Assembly: GCA_963969345.1 (NCBI GenBank)
Contig: OZ017767.1
Location: 10,360,471 to 10,424,470 of the forward strand
Source: Turbatrix aceti
Lineage: Eukaryota > Nematoda > Chromadorea > Rhabditida > Panagrolaimidae
Reading direction: 5' to 3'
Length of the DNA: 64,000 nt
Numbering within the stretch: the first letter of the stretch is position 1; every line of letters starts with the position of its first letter. A program made the translations under genes and the position numbers. Below the pieces are notes generated by a model. That model did no database searches and was not told the origin of the DNA. It was given only the letters and a program-made list of their open reading frames with translations. Positions 44,244-56,073 of the stretch are shown piece by piece.

Positions 44244-44510
44244 TGGGTCACCTGCAATGTTACAAAGTTAGTTGAAAGCCAAAAAAAACGTAAACACGAG
44301 TTGAAAATTCATTTTTATTTCTTCTCAAGAAAAAATAAATAAAACGCGTTGCAAAAAAATGTTGTTGGTTGGGGACATTTTGCCAAGCGTTAAAGTGATC
44401 GTTTCTCGAGTTTGCGATCTTTTGCATTTGTATTTTTTAGGAATCCTACGTGTTTTTTATCAGCCGTTTTTTTCACTCTTGTTTTTCTTCTTCTTGACTG
44501 TGTGTTGAAC

Positions 44511-45699
44511 ATGTCGAAGGAAACGATCCCAAATGGCCGTGGAGACGAAGAAAGTGGGTTTTAGGCGTTTTTGGGATTTATTTGACGTTTTTTTTCCTTT
44601 TCAGTGGCGTCTGAAAGCGGACCGGATGTGGAAGGCGAAGTCTACGACGAAGAATCCCCGGATGAGTCTGGCAACGATGAGGAAGCGTCCGATGACGAAG
44701 ACAACTTCATGGAAACCGACGAAGCTGCCATGACTGTCGAGGAGTACGAATTCGAGGCTCTTCCCTTGGATACTCCCGATATTCCCGGACTCGTTCATAT
44801 GCTGACTCAGATTTTCCTCCGTGTCGACGTGGATTGCGATGGAATCGCCAATGCTCTCGTCAAAATGGCGCCTTTGGGCTGTGTTTTTCGCGTGAGTTCT
44901 TCAAAAAAAAATTTTGTTTACCAAAAATTGTTGTTTTTTGTCGTTTTTTAGCCCGCTGAGGAGTTCGGAGACGACGACAACGACAGTGTAGTGTACGGCG
45001 TTGTGTCACTTTTTGAAATCGGCAGCGATGAAAAGTTTCAAGTCGGTCTGGCGAATTTTATCCTGAATCGGGCCCGAAAAGTGAAGGACAACGCTTTGCT
45101 CCCACGACTTCAGTCTGTTTTTGGCCAGACGAAGCCTGACAACAACTTTTTCTTCGTCAACGAACGCATGCTCAACTTTTCTCGGCAGATTGCTCCTCCG
45201 GCTTTTGATTCACTCAAGTAGGCTTGTTTTATATCGTACACCAAAAATTTTTTACTATAGTCTTTAAAATTACAGGTCTGATCTCCAAGACATGCATCTG
45301 CTCAACAAGATCAACAATGTCGTCGTTGTCTCGAAGATTCGGATTTCTGTGGGCTCAAATACCCAAACTCCACCCACTGCTGCCGGTGCACCTGCTACAT
45401 CGTCGTCTGGAAAGAAGAAGAAGATTGGAAAAGCCGAGAAAAAACGCCTCGCCGCAGCTGCGCTTTCCGCTGCCGATGTCATTTTCGACAATCCAGAAGA
45501 AGAACTTCTGTACAACAACGCCGGACTCATCAAACCGGTCTTCTTCCAGTATCCTGTCGAAAGCGACGTCGAATCTGGATCCAAGTTTCATCGCGTGATC
45601 AAGAATGGCGTCACGTACATGCCGTATCGTCGAGTTACGGTTCTCACAAAGCAGGAATTTGTCCAATTCCTGGATATTGTGGCGAATACTCCTATTTGA
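44511..45699 (+). CDS. bccip: BCCIP / Bcp1 family protein
   Basis: Conserved nuclear protein (BRCA2- and p21-interacting in vertebrates; Bcp1 in yeast, a chaperone and export factor for ribosomal protein uL14). 339 residues; exons 44511-44553, 44605-44891, 44952-45217, 45276-45699. N-terminal acidic stretch (residues 20-60, Asp/Glu-rich), then the BCP1 domain from VEEYEFEAL: GLVHMLTQIFL, YGVVSLFEIG, FVNERMLNFS and the terminal half with NPEEELLYNNA and MPYRRVTVLTKQEF. A lysine-rich insert (GKKKKIGKAEKKRLA) sits near residue 245. Exon 1 ends one base into a codon, joined as A/TG. Symbol by homology. Confidence 0.92.
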
Positions 45700-46218
45700 T
45701 TGTTGAAGTTTGACTTTCTTTTTGTTGATTTACTTTGATAATAGAAAAAAAACCGCTAGAAAAGAACAACAAAGATCGAAAACAGAATTTTAGGTAAAAA
45801 AAATAGATCGTAAACAACGAAACAAACTTTCAAAGCGAAAATGTACGTTCTGTCATAGCAAAATAGCGTAAACATGACTTTAGGCAATGAAGGAAGTGTC
45901 GTAAACATCAGCTACAGAATTTGGAGCAAAATCTCGGCACGAATCGTATCTGTTTGTCAACAAAAAGAAAGAACGGAACTCATTCCTCGTGTATCGTAGG
46001 ACAACGGGAGTAACGTTCGCTTCGGAGCTCGCAAAAATAATGTCGTATCGTTACTTCTACCGTAGTTTTTGTGTTCTTACTCCTGCTTTTCATTCGTTTT
46101 CCGTGCTTTTTGTTGTTATTCGACGAAGTTTTCGTTCTTTTGCTGCTTTTTTCTGCCTTCTGATTGTTGTTTTGCAGTTATATTTTAGTTATTTCTTTTC
46201 TATTTTGTGGCAGTTACC

Positions 46219-48004
46219 ATGAAGGATCTGTACTACACCGCCCCTCCAGATTACTTCAAGACAATGATCAAGATTGTGAGTTTTTTCTTTCTTTTTTGTA
46301 TGTTTTCATGGATAGTTGCTTTTTCAGGGTGTCCAGCGTATTCTCGCAGTTGCTGACCACGTCTTCACAGGCCCCGATCATCCCGCCAACTTATTCATGC
46401 CCACGAACCGGCTCGAGAAGGAATACGAGGAATTCTACGGAGTGAAACTCGATGCATTCGTATGTTTTTTTGATTATTTTTTTAGGCTGATGTTTTTTTT
46501 TGTTTTTTTCAGGAATTGTACAAATATTTCGGCCAGAAGTGCATTGAAGACGTCGTTATAATGTACTTCCGATCCCACATCATGCTTTTCCGTCAGGAAT
46601 CCGGAGATGAAGAAAATCTAGTCAGCGAGTACTGGATTTGGTTTCATAGCTTTTATAAGCTCTTCATCGATCGGGCCCGTGGTATGTTTTTTGTTAGTTT
46701 TTTTTTTGTTGTGTGATGTTTCTGATGCATTGCAGAAGAGGCCAAGCGTATTGAGGAGCAGGAAGCTCAACGCCGTCCGCGTTTCTTCGGTCGCCTTAGT
46801 CGGAGCGCATCTCGTCCGCCAGCCCCAGCCCGCAACCGAGACCAGTCAGCTCCAGCCCGCACCCAGCCCCGTCGCATGCCCGAACAGTCGCCAGAAAATC
46901 AATTTTCCCCGACCCGGGATTTCCATCGTCGCGCCCGCAATCAATCGTCTCCCATGCGTAGTCGCGTTTCTGAAAACCAGACGGCCAGTCTTCCAATCCA
47001 AGAACAGCCCAACCCGACACCCACCGAGCAACAAACTCCGGTCAACGAGAATCGCGTCGACGAGCAGCCTCAATGCCCTACTCCAAAATTGTACCAAAAT
47101 GCCGTCCACCGCGATCAGTCCAACACCCCGGCAGATGAGCGTTCTCGTTTGTCACCAAGTGATAAACGTTTCAAATTTCCGGATATTCCAGGTACCAGAA
47201 ACTTCAAAAATGGATCCCGCAACCTGAATTACGACTTCGCGCAGCCTCTCAAGATTCCCGATAGCAAACTGAAGCCTTATCCCGAGTTCATCGGCGATCG
47301 TCAGCCTGCTCCAATTGTTGTGGAAAAAATCACGCTTGGAACGCGTTTTATTGGCAATTCTTCGTCGCTTGACTCGGACAGCGGTCATTCGACTGAGAGC
47401 AGCCCCAAGGCCCACAGTGACTCCTCCTCCGACGCTGAGACGCTTCCAGATGTCGATTTCTGCGTCACCGAGCCCATTTTTGAAAACAGTGAGTTTTTTA
47501 TTACCTAATTTTTTTTTGTACTTTTTTGTTTGTTTTTTTCAGTTCAGACAACGATTGTTCCTTTGCCAACGATTGTTCCTCCGCCACCGACTGTTCCTCC
47601 GCCAACGACTCAGCAACTGACCGTTCCTCCGCCGCCCGTTCAGACCCAAAAAGTTTCTACCAATTTGAATGTCACAAAGGCCACAAGTAAGTTTAAAGTT
47701 AAAATTTTTTTTGGACGTTCAAATTCAATTTTTGAAATTTTTAGGCCCAGAAGTGTCGCAAACCAAGGTCACTTTTGCAGACAAAGTCCAGGAGCCGCCT
47801 CGCAAATCGCTTATGGCTTCAATTGTTTCAAAGCCTTCTTGCCTCTCAAATCAGGTCCGTTATCGTAATCGCAGCGTTCCTCCAACGCGTTCCGTCACTC
47901 CTGAAGCCGCGTCTCCGTTGCCTAAGAATGGCAAGAATCGTACCATGGGTGCGAGCAACGGCGACTACACCGATGACGAAGACGAAGAAACTGCATTCCC
48001 CTGA
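46219..48004 (+). CDS. Unrecognised protein: aromatic N-terminal domain plus long disordered tail
   Basis: 504 residues, six exons: 46219-46275, 46328-46459, 46513-46681, 46736-47488, 47543-47686, 47745-48004, frame consistent throughout. Residues 1-120 look folded, rich in aromatic and hydrophobic residues (MKDLYYTAPPDYFK; FYGVKLDAFELYKYFGQKC; YWIWFHSFYKLFIDRA). From about 121 it is disordered: Arg/Pro/Ser/Gln-rich, a Ser/Asp stretch near 355, proline repeats (IVPPPPTVPPPTT) near 380-400, and an acidic end DDEDEETAFP. No signal peptide or membrane segment. A TTTTGTGGCAG acceptor lies 5 bp before the ATG, fitting a spliced leader or 5' intron. I do not recognise the N-terminal domain. Confidence 0.8.
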
Positions 48005-48515
48005 TTCATCGTGACGTAATTTTTTTTCATAGGTTTTTAAAATCAGGCGTTATTTTTTATTTGCTCTTTTTAATTTCTCGCACGCTAATTTCTTACTGTA
48101 ATTGCTTGTAATTTTTTGCGATTTTTTTCATTTTAAAATTATTATTTATTTTATAAAAATGGATTTTTCCATATTAAGTTTTTGAAAATATTTTTTTGGT
48201 TTTTTAAACCAATTTTTTGATTTTTTTGATTCTTGACGCGAATTTTTTTTTCATATTTTTCAAATTTTTTTCTTTGACAACTTCAAGTGTTTCTTGTCGT
48301 CAATCTTTACAGTTTGTTTGTTATTCTTGGTGTTTAATGCCTTGATCTCTTACACATTTGATCATGAACACGTTGCGCCCAGGGCAAAATTCAGCATTAT
48401 CATCATCATCAGCGTCATGTTTGTTTCGAAGCACAACGTGACTTTGGAATTTTGAATCTGTCTAAATATTACCCACGTTGCTATCTCTCTGTCTCGTGGG
48501 AGTGTCATTATGCGG

Positions 48516-48523
48516 TATAAATA
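48516..48523 (+). promoter_or_regulatory. Core promoter with leader exon and donor
   Basis: TATAAATA, then a short GC-richer segment (48550-48583) ending in GAG/GTAAGTAAG, an excellent 5' splice site. This looks like a non-coding first exon. The next plus-strand coding gene is at 53208. Confidence 0.5.
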
Positions 48524-51500
48524 GCGTCATGCAACTTTTTTCTTTCGTTCAACCCCTTCAGGCAGGTAGCGAGCGCGAGCGAGGTAAGTAAGCTGCAACG
48601 GGTCTTTTTTTTCTGACTTGAATTTTTTTTCTTTTTCTTCCTCTTACTTTAAAATTGTCAAATTTAAGTGGTTTTGACGGACTATTGCGCACTTGGTTGA
48701 ATAGCGTGGAATTTTTTTTCTATTTCTTTTTCGTTCTGCATTTAACCGTTCTCGCTTGATTTGTCGACTTGACAGCGATAAAACTGTGTTTAACATGTCA
48801 GAAACAAAAAAAAAAGAGACAGAGAATCAATGTTGATGACTGTGTAAATAGTTGGGGCTTGGGGCTTCTAGGCTGGTGGCAATATCCCCGACACAAAACT
48901 TGATTCAATTCATTCACAGAGTAAGAACGAGAGCGAAAAAAAAATATTTGGGGGGAAATCCTTCCTGTCATGTTCGTTCGTTTTAGCAGAATACATACAT
49001 ATTTTTTCTGTCTGGTGGTCGTGGTAACTTTTTAGTAATGTCAGGTGTCACAGGGGTTTTTTGGGGGTTCTGCCGCATGATTATACATATAAATATGTAT
49101 GTATGCACGTACATACATATATAAAGATTTCGGAAGAAATGGACTTTGATCGACCCTGGTCAAAATCAAAATGTATCCCGTCGGCCTTTTAAAGGATTAT
49201 CATGATCACTACGGACTGCTAAATAAATACATACTTTGCCGATGATTATCTCTGCTTTCTGTGCGACCACGCAGGCAGGCATGTGGGCGTGGTGTGAATG
49301 TTCTGCGCGACGTTTGTACACTCGACTCGACGATGGATGATCGTCGCGTGGACGGAGAAGAGATCAATCATGTGAACAACCTCCTCTGTGCACAAATTTG
49401 TCTTTTATGTACTAGATATTTTTTAATTGACCAGCAAGGACGAAAATGGTGGTTTTTGGTCGAAATTTTGGGGCAGCACATGTCTTTTTTTTTAAATTTA
49501 ATTTGATTGGGGAAAATGGCATTTTTTGCTTTGCAATGGAAAAAAGACAATTTTTTGGATTTTTGGAACTAAAAATCACTTCATTTTTTTTAAAGATGGT
49601 CACACAGCGAAATTTCTCTAAAATTGGCATTTTTATCAAAAGATATTTTTTGTTAAAAAAAGTGTCATTCAAGCGAATAAAATTTTTTTGGTTTAAGCAC
49701 GAAATTTTTTTTGTAAAAAATTAATCGAACAATGAATTTTTACGTTTTTTACGATTTTTTTTCCGAGAATGATCAATGACCGTAATTCAACGAAATCCAA
49801 CTGTTATCAATATTTTTCATCAAAGCTCACCTGGCTCGATTTTTTCAAACACAAAAAAATTCTATGATGTTGACAACATTTTTTCGCTATTTTTTTGCAC
49901 GTATCTGTCTGTTTATCCGTTCTCATGACAGATATCTGTATACATTTTATTTTACCCTCATTACCACCCTACCACCTGTTCAATCCTCGTTTCCTCTCTC
50001 GGTAATCATCACGAGGAACGTAAGTATTTAGAACACAAGCGCACGAGGGGTGTAGGAGGAATTGGTGAATTTTTATACATACATACTGCTATACTACTTC
50101 ATTTTTCCCCCACTCGGATCACGTTGCACATAGATACATATGTATTTATTTTTTATGTTCCGTGTGAGGACGGACACTTGAGGAACAACCAGGTACATGT
50201 ATGACTACAATCTACATTTCTACCTACAGGTATACTACACCTGCGCTCACCTGTACATGATTGTCTTGTCTTGTCATGTGTGTCTGTCTGATGATTGTGT
50301 GTTCGTTCAACCCTTGCAATACTATATGTAGATGGGGGGGGGGGGGGTGCTCTGCTCAGGCCAGGCTCTCCCTCTCACTCTGGCTCATTCAAATCAAAGT
50401 GCAACGTGTCAAGGCAGGTGGCGATCTAATGACTGTTCTTTTTCTGCTCTTGCGGACCAAAACGGATCGGGGCGGGAGTTTTGTCGACCCGGTCCGAATT
50501 AACGTGACAGCCAATAATTATGCACTCGTGGCATAAAACGTTCTTTGCCATACTGATTTTCTCAAAAAAAGGTTGCGGAACCGAAAATTTGACTTTTTTT
50601 ATCGGAACTGAAAAAAATGGCATTTTTCCAATTTTTGTGCGTGTTTTTACCTCAAAATAGGTGCGTTTTTCAAGCAAAAATTGTCTTACTGAAATAAATT
50701 TTTGAAAAAATCTGTAAATAAAAAATGTGAGGTTCTTTTGGTAAAATCCATCGAAATATGGATTTTAAAAATGTAATTCCAAAAAAAATCGCAACGTACT
50801 TTGATTTCGGCATTTTTGTGGCGTGAGACCTTTCATTTTTTTCTACAAATTTTCCATCAAAAACTGAGTCAAATGAGTTTTTTTTGACAGGGTAACGCTT
50901 AGTTTTTGTGCCACACCGACGCCAAAACATAAAAATGTCCATTTTGGCATCCGGGACTTTGCCAAATTTTTGGTTCCGCAAATTCTGCTTGTTGCCGAAA
51001 TTTCATAATAATTTCTTGTATCTAACATCACTTCGGAAACGAATAAGCCCTTATGAATTGACGTTTTTGAATTTTTGGGACCCAACAACGGGACCGCGGT
51101 CGTGTGAGCGATCATGAGACTTGGCCGTGGGTTCTGCTTGGATCCAAATTTCCCTTCCCTCCATAAAAATGTCCGATAATAACACGCTATAATAAAATAA
51201 ATATGTTTTTTTTCCTGTTCCATCCATGAACAGAACATTGCTCATGATCATGAACACATAAAAAAAAGAACGTTACCATGTGTCTGGAAGTAAGCCTGAC
51301 TGATTGACAGACTGGTTGATTAGGTCGGTCGTAAACTAGATAAACAAGCTTTTTTGCGCACAAACCATGTGTAAAAGTATTAAAAATAGCAATGAAATAA
51401 TGATTACGAAAAAGGAACGCACAAAATTTTTTTGTGTTTGTCAAATTATGTATGTATTGTGATTTGATTTGTGATACATAGTACATATTTTTTTTGATGG

Positions 51501-52183
51501 GACTTCCCTGAAAAAATTATAAACAACCCTGGTCATGAGTGATCGTAATAAAATGACGTCGTACGCGTGTGCGTGTGCGTCATGTGATTTTTTCATGAAT
51601 ATACACCTCATCGTTTTCTCTGCATTTGCACCAATTGATAAAAATTGACGCAGCAAAAAAAAGAGGCGTCCGGATACATAAAAAAAATAGATAAAAATTT
51701 TATTATAGTAGCATTTTTTGTTAAAGTGCAGGTAGATCAGGTGGGAGTTTTATACATAAATTTTTTCTTCCGGCAATTTTTTCTTAGGTAATTAATTAAT
51801 TGGTAGTTAGTAAGCTTCCTGTTATTATCCTGTTACCACGAGGTGGTGGCAGGATGTTTGCAACAAAAAAATAAAACGAACACCAACCCTTTTTTTTCTG
51901 AGACAAACACAAAAACAACAGGTGGTGCTTGGTCATTCGTGGAGGACAACGTTTGCAAGCAACGCTGTTCTTTATCTTCGTAGCCAGCGTTGTTTGTGTT
52001 GTTCTTGTTCGTTCGTGTTCTTCGACCAAGTGCAGGCAGGCAGACCTGGGCAGGAAGAAACAAGTCTGTGCTAGAATACATGGCACCAGAGACCATCGGG
52101 TTCTTTTCCAAACATCGCTTTCGCCAAAGCTCTTTTTTCGCTCTTATGTGTGAACGAACGGCGGCGGCGGCGGCGCGAAATAG

Positions 52184-52191
52184 TATATAAG
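52184..52191 (+). promoter_or_regulatory. TATA box after a GGC repeat
   Basis: TATATAAG preceded by (GGC)n and followed about 30 bp later by CGCAGACCCCGC. Candidate promoter about 1 kb before the HAD gene. Confidence 0.45.
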
Positions 52192-53207
52192 CCGAGAGAC
52201 ATCTGCGCAGACCCCGCTTTTTTTGCACAAAACCAAATAAATTTTTTTCTCGAACGTTCTACACTTTTCTTTACTACGCTTTATGGGAATTAGCGATTAG
52301 CGATTATGCTACGAGCTAAAAGCTCTCAGTATTGTAATTTGATACTTCGCTGGAAGGTGTTTCCTTGGTTTTCTCTTTTTTTTTCTTTTTTATCGCAGAC
52401 GCGAACACTTTGCCAGGTTTTATTGTAGATACGAACATATTTGAACATTTTTTTTACCGTCAGGGTAAAAGTGTTTTTTTTTTGCAAAAATTTGCTAAAA
52501 ACTTGAAAATACGCTTTTTCTTGAGTTTCACCCCGAATTTGCATAAATAAATAGAAAAACGTGTGCCAATTTACGGTTCCTCGCTTCGAATCTCGGTTTT
52601 ATGGGGTTCACAATGGTCTCAAACGGAATTCCGTTTTCCACTTGAGACCAGGCTTTTTTGTAGTATTCTTTGTACAGAATACTGTTTTTCGTTTATTTTT
52701 AGGTCCTGATTTTCTATTTCTTCAATTTTTTTTGGGTTTTTTGAAAAAAAAATTTGCGATGCATTTTTTTGTAAAAAATGGGAAAAATTTAGTTTTTTGC
52801 TTTTATTTTATTATTTTCATAATAAATAGATTTCGGATTTTATTGCTTTTGCGTTCGTTTTTATTAGTTTTGCGAACATTTCTTTCCCGCCCCTTCCATG
52901 CTTGATTGTAATTTTGACTTGCAGCAAAAAATAAACAGATGATCATAAATTCGCTTGTTTCATCATTTTCGTGTACATTGCTCGACGTCGTGACCTTTAC
53001 CTAATCGGCTTTGCTTTGCCTCTCTCCCGGTCGAGTATCTCTCTACCCCTCGTTGTTTTACCCCTCCATCAAAAAAGCAGTATCGAACGAACAGAAGAAT
53101 AAAAAAGGAAACTTTTCAGACTCACCTGTCTGTGAGTTCTCTCCGTCCGCTACAAACACATACACTGACTCACTCACCTGTACTTCACCTGTACTCGTAA
53201 TTGTAAC

Positions 53208-54425
53208 ATGCCGACCATCAAAGCTGTTATTTTTGATCTCAGCGGCGTCATTTTGCCAAAACAGTCGACGTCTGCGTACTGGAAATCCCTGGAAACGACA
53301 CGTGACCTGCCGGAGGGCTCGATTCGGCACACGCTTTTGTCCAATGAATTCGCGGCTCTTAGCTACGATCTCTTTACGGGTAATCGCTCGGCTGAGGAGC
53401 TGGAGGAAAAGGAACTCCTGAGACTTTTCAATCGCCAGCATAAAACCAAGACCGAACCACTTCCGGTCATTCGAAACTGGTTCGGCGAAGGAACGTCTGG
53501 CGTAAACATGGATGACGCCGTCGTTGAGGCCATCGATGCTCTCCGCGAGGCGGGTATCAAGGTCGCGCTCCTGACGAACAACTACTACCTGGATCGACAG
53601 AAGATGGTTCATCGCCTGCCAAGTGATCGATCTCGCTTTGATATCGTTGTCGAGTCTTGCGTTGAGGGCGTCATGAAACCTGGAGAACGCATTTATAATG
53701 TACGTTGTTTTGAAATTTTTTTTGGCGGGTTTGGACTAAAAATCGTGGCGGACCAAAAAAATTTTTTAGACGTTTTTTTTTCAAATTTATGAAAAAAAAA
53801 CATTTTGCATTCATCACAATTTTATAACAAAAAAAATCTAATTTTTTTTTGGCTAGAACCTTTTTTTTATTTTGTTTCGGGAATAAAATTTTACCGAATT
53901 TGATCAAAAAAACATATTTTTTGTTAAAAATATTTGAAAATCGGAAATTTTTTTTAAATTCGGGAAGCATGAAAATTTTGCTTGAACAAAATAAAACACC
54001 GTATTTTTAACATTTTTTTAAACTCCGAAATATTTTCGCGTCAGGAATCACAAAAATTTCAAATTTGGATCGAAAACGTACTATTTATTTAAAAAAACGT
54101 ATTTCTTCAAAATTTTATATAAAAATTTTTGTATTTGACTGAAAAAAAGTTTTTTTTTGTAATTTCGAACTATTTTTTTCCAATTTTTCATTTTCCCAAT
54201 TTTCAGATCTGTCTCGATCGCCTGGACGTCCGCGCGAACGAATGCATCTTCATCGACTCCCACAAAACGCACGTGGATACCGCGAAGCAGCTCGGCATGC
54301 GCGTCATCTTTGCGCAACCCTGGGAGCGTGAATGGGCGCTCTGCGAGCTCGAAGACATGCTCAACGAAGACGCCATGTCGGATGAGGCCTACGAGAGCGA
54401 TGCGACGTCGAACCATTCATCGTAA
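53208..54425 (+). CDS. HAD-like protein related to the N-terminal domain of ACAD10
   Basis: 236 residues; exons 53208-53699 and 54207-54425. Resembles the HAD domain found at the N-terminus of ACAD10 (and of soluble epoxide hydrolase): AVIFDLSGVILP at the start, LLTNNYYLDRQK (motif II), FDIVVESCVEGVMKPGERIY (motif III Lys) and ECIFIDSHKTHVDTAKQLGM (motif IV region). Motif I is D-L-S rather than DxD, and motif IV has D-S instead of D-D, so the second catalytic Asp and one Mg ligand are missing. Activity as a phosphatase is doubtful. No acyl-CoA dehydrogenase part follows; the protein ends in an acidic Ser/Asp tail. Confidence 0.88.
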
Positions 54426-56073
54426 CCGGGCAACGAAGCATCCAGCGCTTGACCAATGTGATACAATCAATCCCACACAGCACAACAACAACAACCAATC
54501 TATCATGCATGATTACTCTTTCGAACTTTGTACTATATCGTAAATATGATACATGTCACATACCATACCGTACCACAAGCCGGCCCGACCCTATCCATGC
54601 TCGATTCTATCACGTATCCTACGCGTATTTTGTTCTCGTACGGCTTATCATTCTTTTTTTGCCTGAAAATGGATGTTTTTTTGCAATCAATTTTCTCCTT
54701 TTTTCAGGTACGCTCACTCTTTTGATGTTCACTCACCGTACTGATTTTTGTTCACTCGATTAGGGTATCGTAAATTTGTCTGTCGGTTTTGTATTATCTT
54801 ATGAAAAAAAACACAAACTTATCAAACGTTGTATTCTGAACATGTGTCTTGCGTAATATAAACATTGAAATTTGATTGGAAATTTGGAAACATTCGAAAA
54901 CACGAACACTTATAAGGGCTTCCCGAAGTCATTTGAAACAGTTTTTTTTTCGGGCGCTCGAATTTGTAAATTAAAAGTGAATTTCGAGTGAATCGTGTCG
55001 AGCCGAGCCGTTTGCTCGAAACGCGACTCGAAGTTCGCATCAGAGTTGTCGACCGAGCCGAGCATTTCGAGTCGAGCCTAAAAAAATGACCCAAAAATGA
55101 CGAAAAATGACTTTTTTTTTATGTCAAAACTGTGATATTTGTAATTAATTTACACTAAATTCCACAATTCCAAACATGTTTTTTGTCATAAAATAGTTTT
55201 TGTTGTCGCAAAATTTTTTTTCTAAGCGCAAATTGAGTTGAAAAAATTCCCCTGCTCGGTTCGAGCGAACCGAGCCGCTCGCTCGAATGCTCGGCTCGGC
55301 AATTTTAGCTCGGTCGACAACTCTGGTTTGCATGCGATTCACGTGACTATAGTCGAGTCGAGCCAAACAGCTTGGTTCTAACATAAGTGTCGCATCCTTT
55401 GAGAATACGAGCGCTTCACTGTGCCCTTCCGGGCGGCATTCACACTTTTCACAGTCGCTCCAAATATTATCGCTGGGAACCTGCTCCCACGGCCGCAGCG
55501 TCTGCGCGGTACGGTGCACATTGCTGGAATATTTGAATACGGTTTCGACCCAATTGTAACGACGGCACGCAGTGTATATTTATTAAAGTAAACAACTTTA
55601 TTTTTATTATTTGACAGAACTTTGGTATTGCATCAATTGATCCATCAAAGTTTGTGTTTTTTGTTCCTCCAAGATTGTTTCCGAAGACTAAACTACACTC
55701 TGTTTTTTAGTTGATGCTATTCATTAAGATGACGTACATCGAATGTCAAAGCCATCTTACCGCGTGCCATTTTTTATATTCATTCTGACCTCGAATAAAT
55801 TTCTCATTTTTTACGTATGTAAGCTTTTGACACGTTTTACTGATTTAAAACGTGATGGATTGTCACAAACGTGCGACGGCAGTGTTCACTGATTTTAAAC
55901 TGCTGACGGCAGTAAACGATCGACCGTGGCAACTCATTTATCGTAAAGTCATCTATCGACAATGGAAGTAAAGTGGTTATGTATTGCAATTTGTGTACTG
56001 CTATTGCACAAACGCGAAACGTACTATATTGCCAATATTTATAATATTATACGTACACCTTTTTCAGTAAACA
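54426..56073. other. Intergenic with a CGAGCCGAG-rich repeat element
   Basis: 54950-55330 contains many CGAGCCGAGC-type words and a partial inverted repeat (GAGTTGTCGACCGAG at 55040-55056, complement at 55307-55325), probably a decayed transposon. The rest is AT-rich with no exon. Confidence 0.5.

Larger units (their letters stand above)
48005..53207. other. Long non-coding stretch upstream of the HAD gene
   Basis: About 5.2 kb without a supportable exon. Contents: two TATA-type promoters (48516 and 52184), an alternating TACATA/TATGTA tract at 49080-49125, a run of 14 G at 50334-50347, a (GGC)n tract at 52160-52175, and a GGTCTCAA...TTGAGACC stem at 52614-52648 enclosing an AACGGAATTCCGTT palindrome. 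An acceptor TTTTCAG at 53113-53119, 89 bp before the HAD ATG, means part of this may be 5' introns of that gene. Confidence 0.5.
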
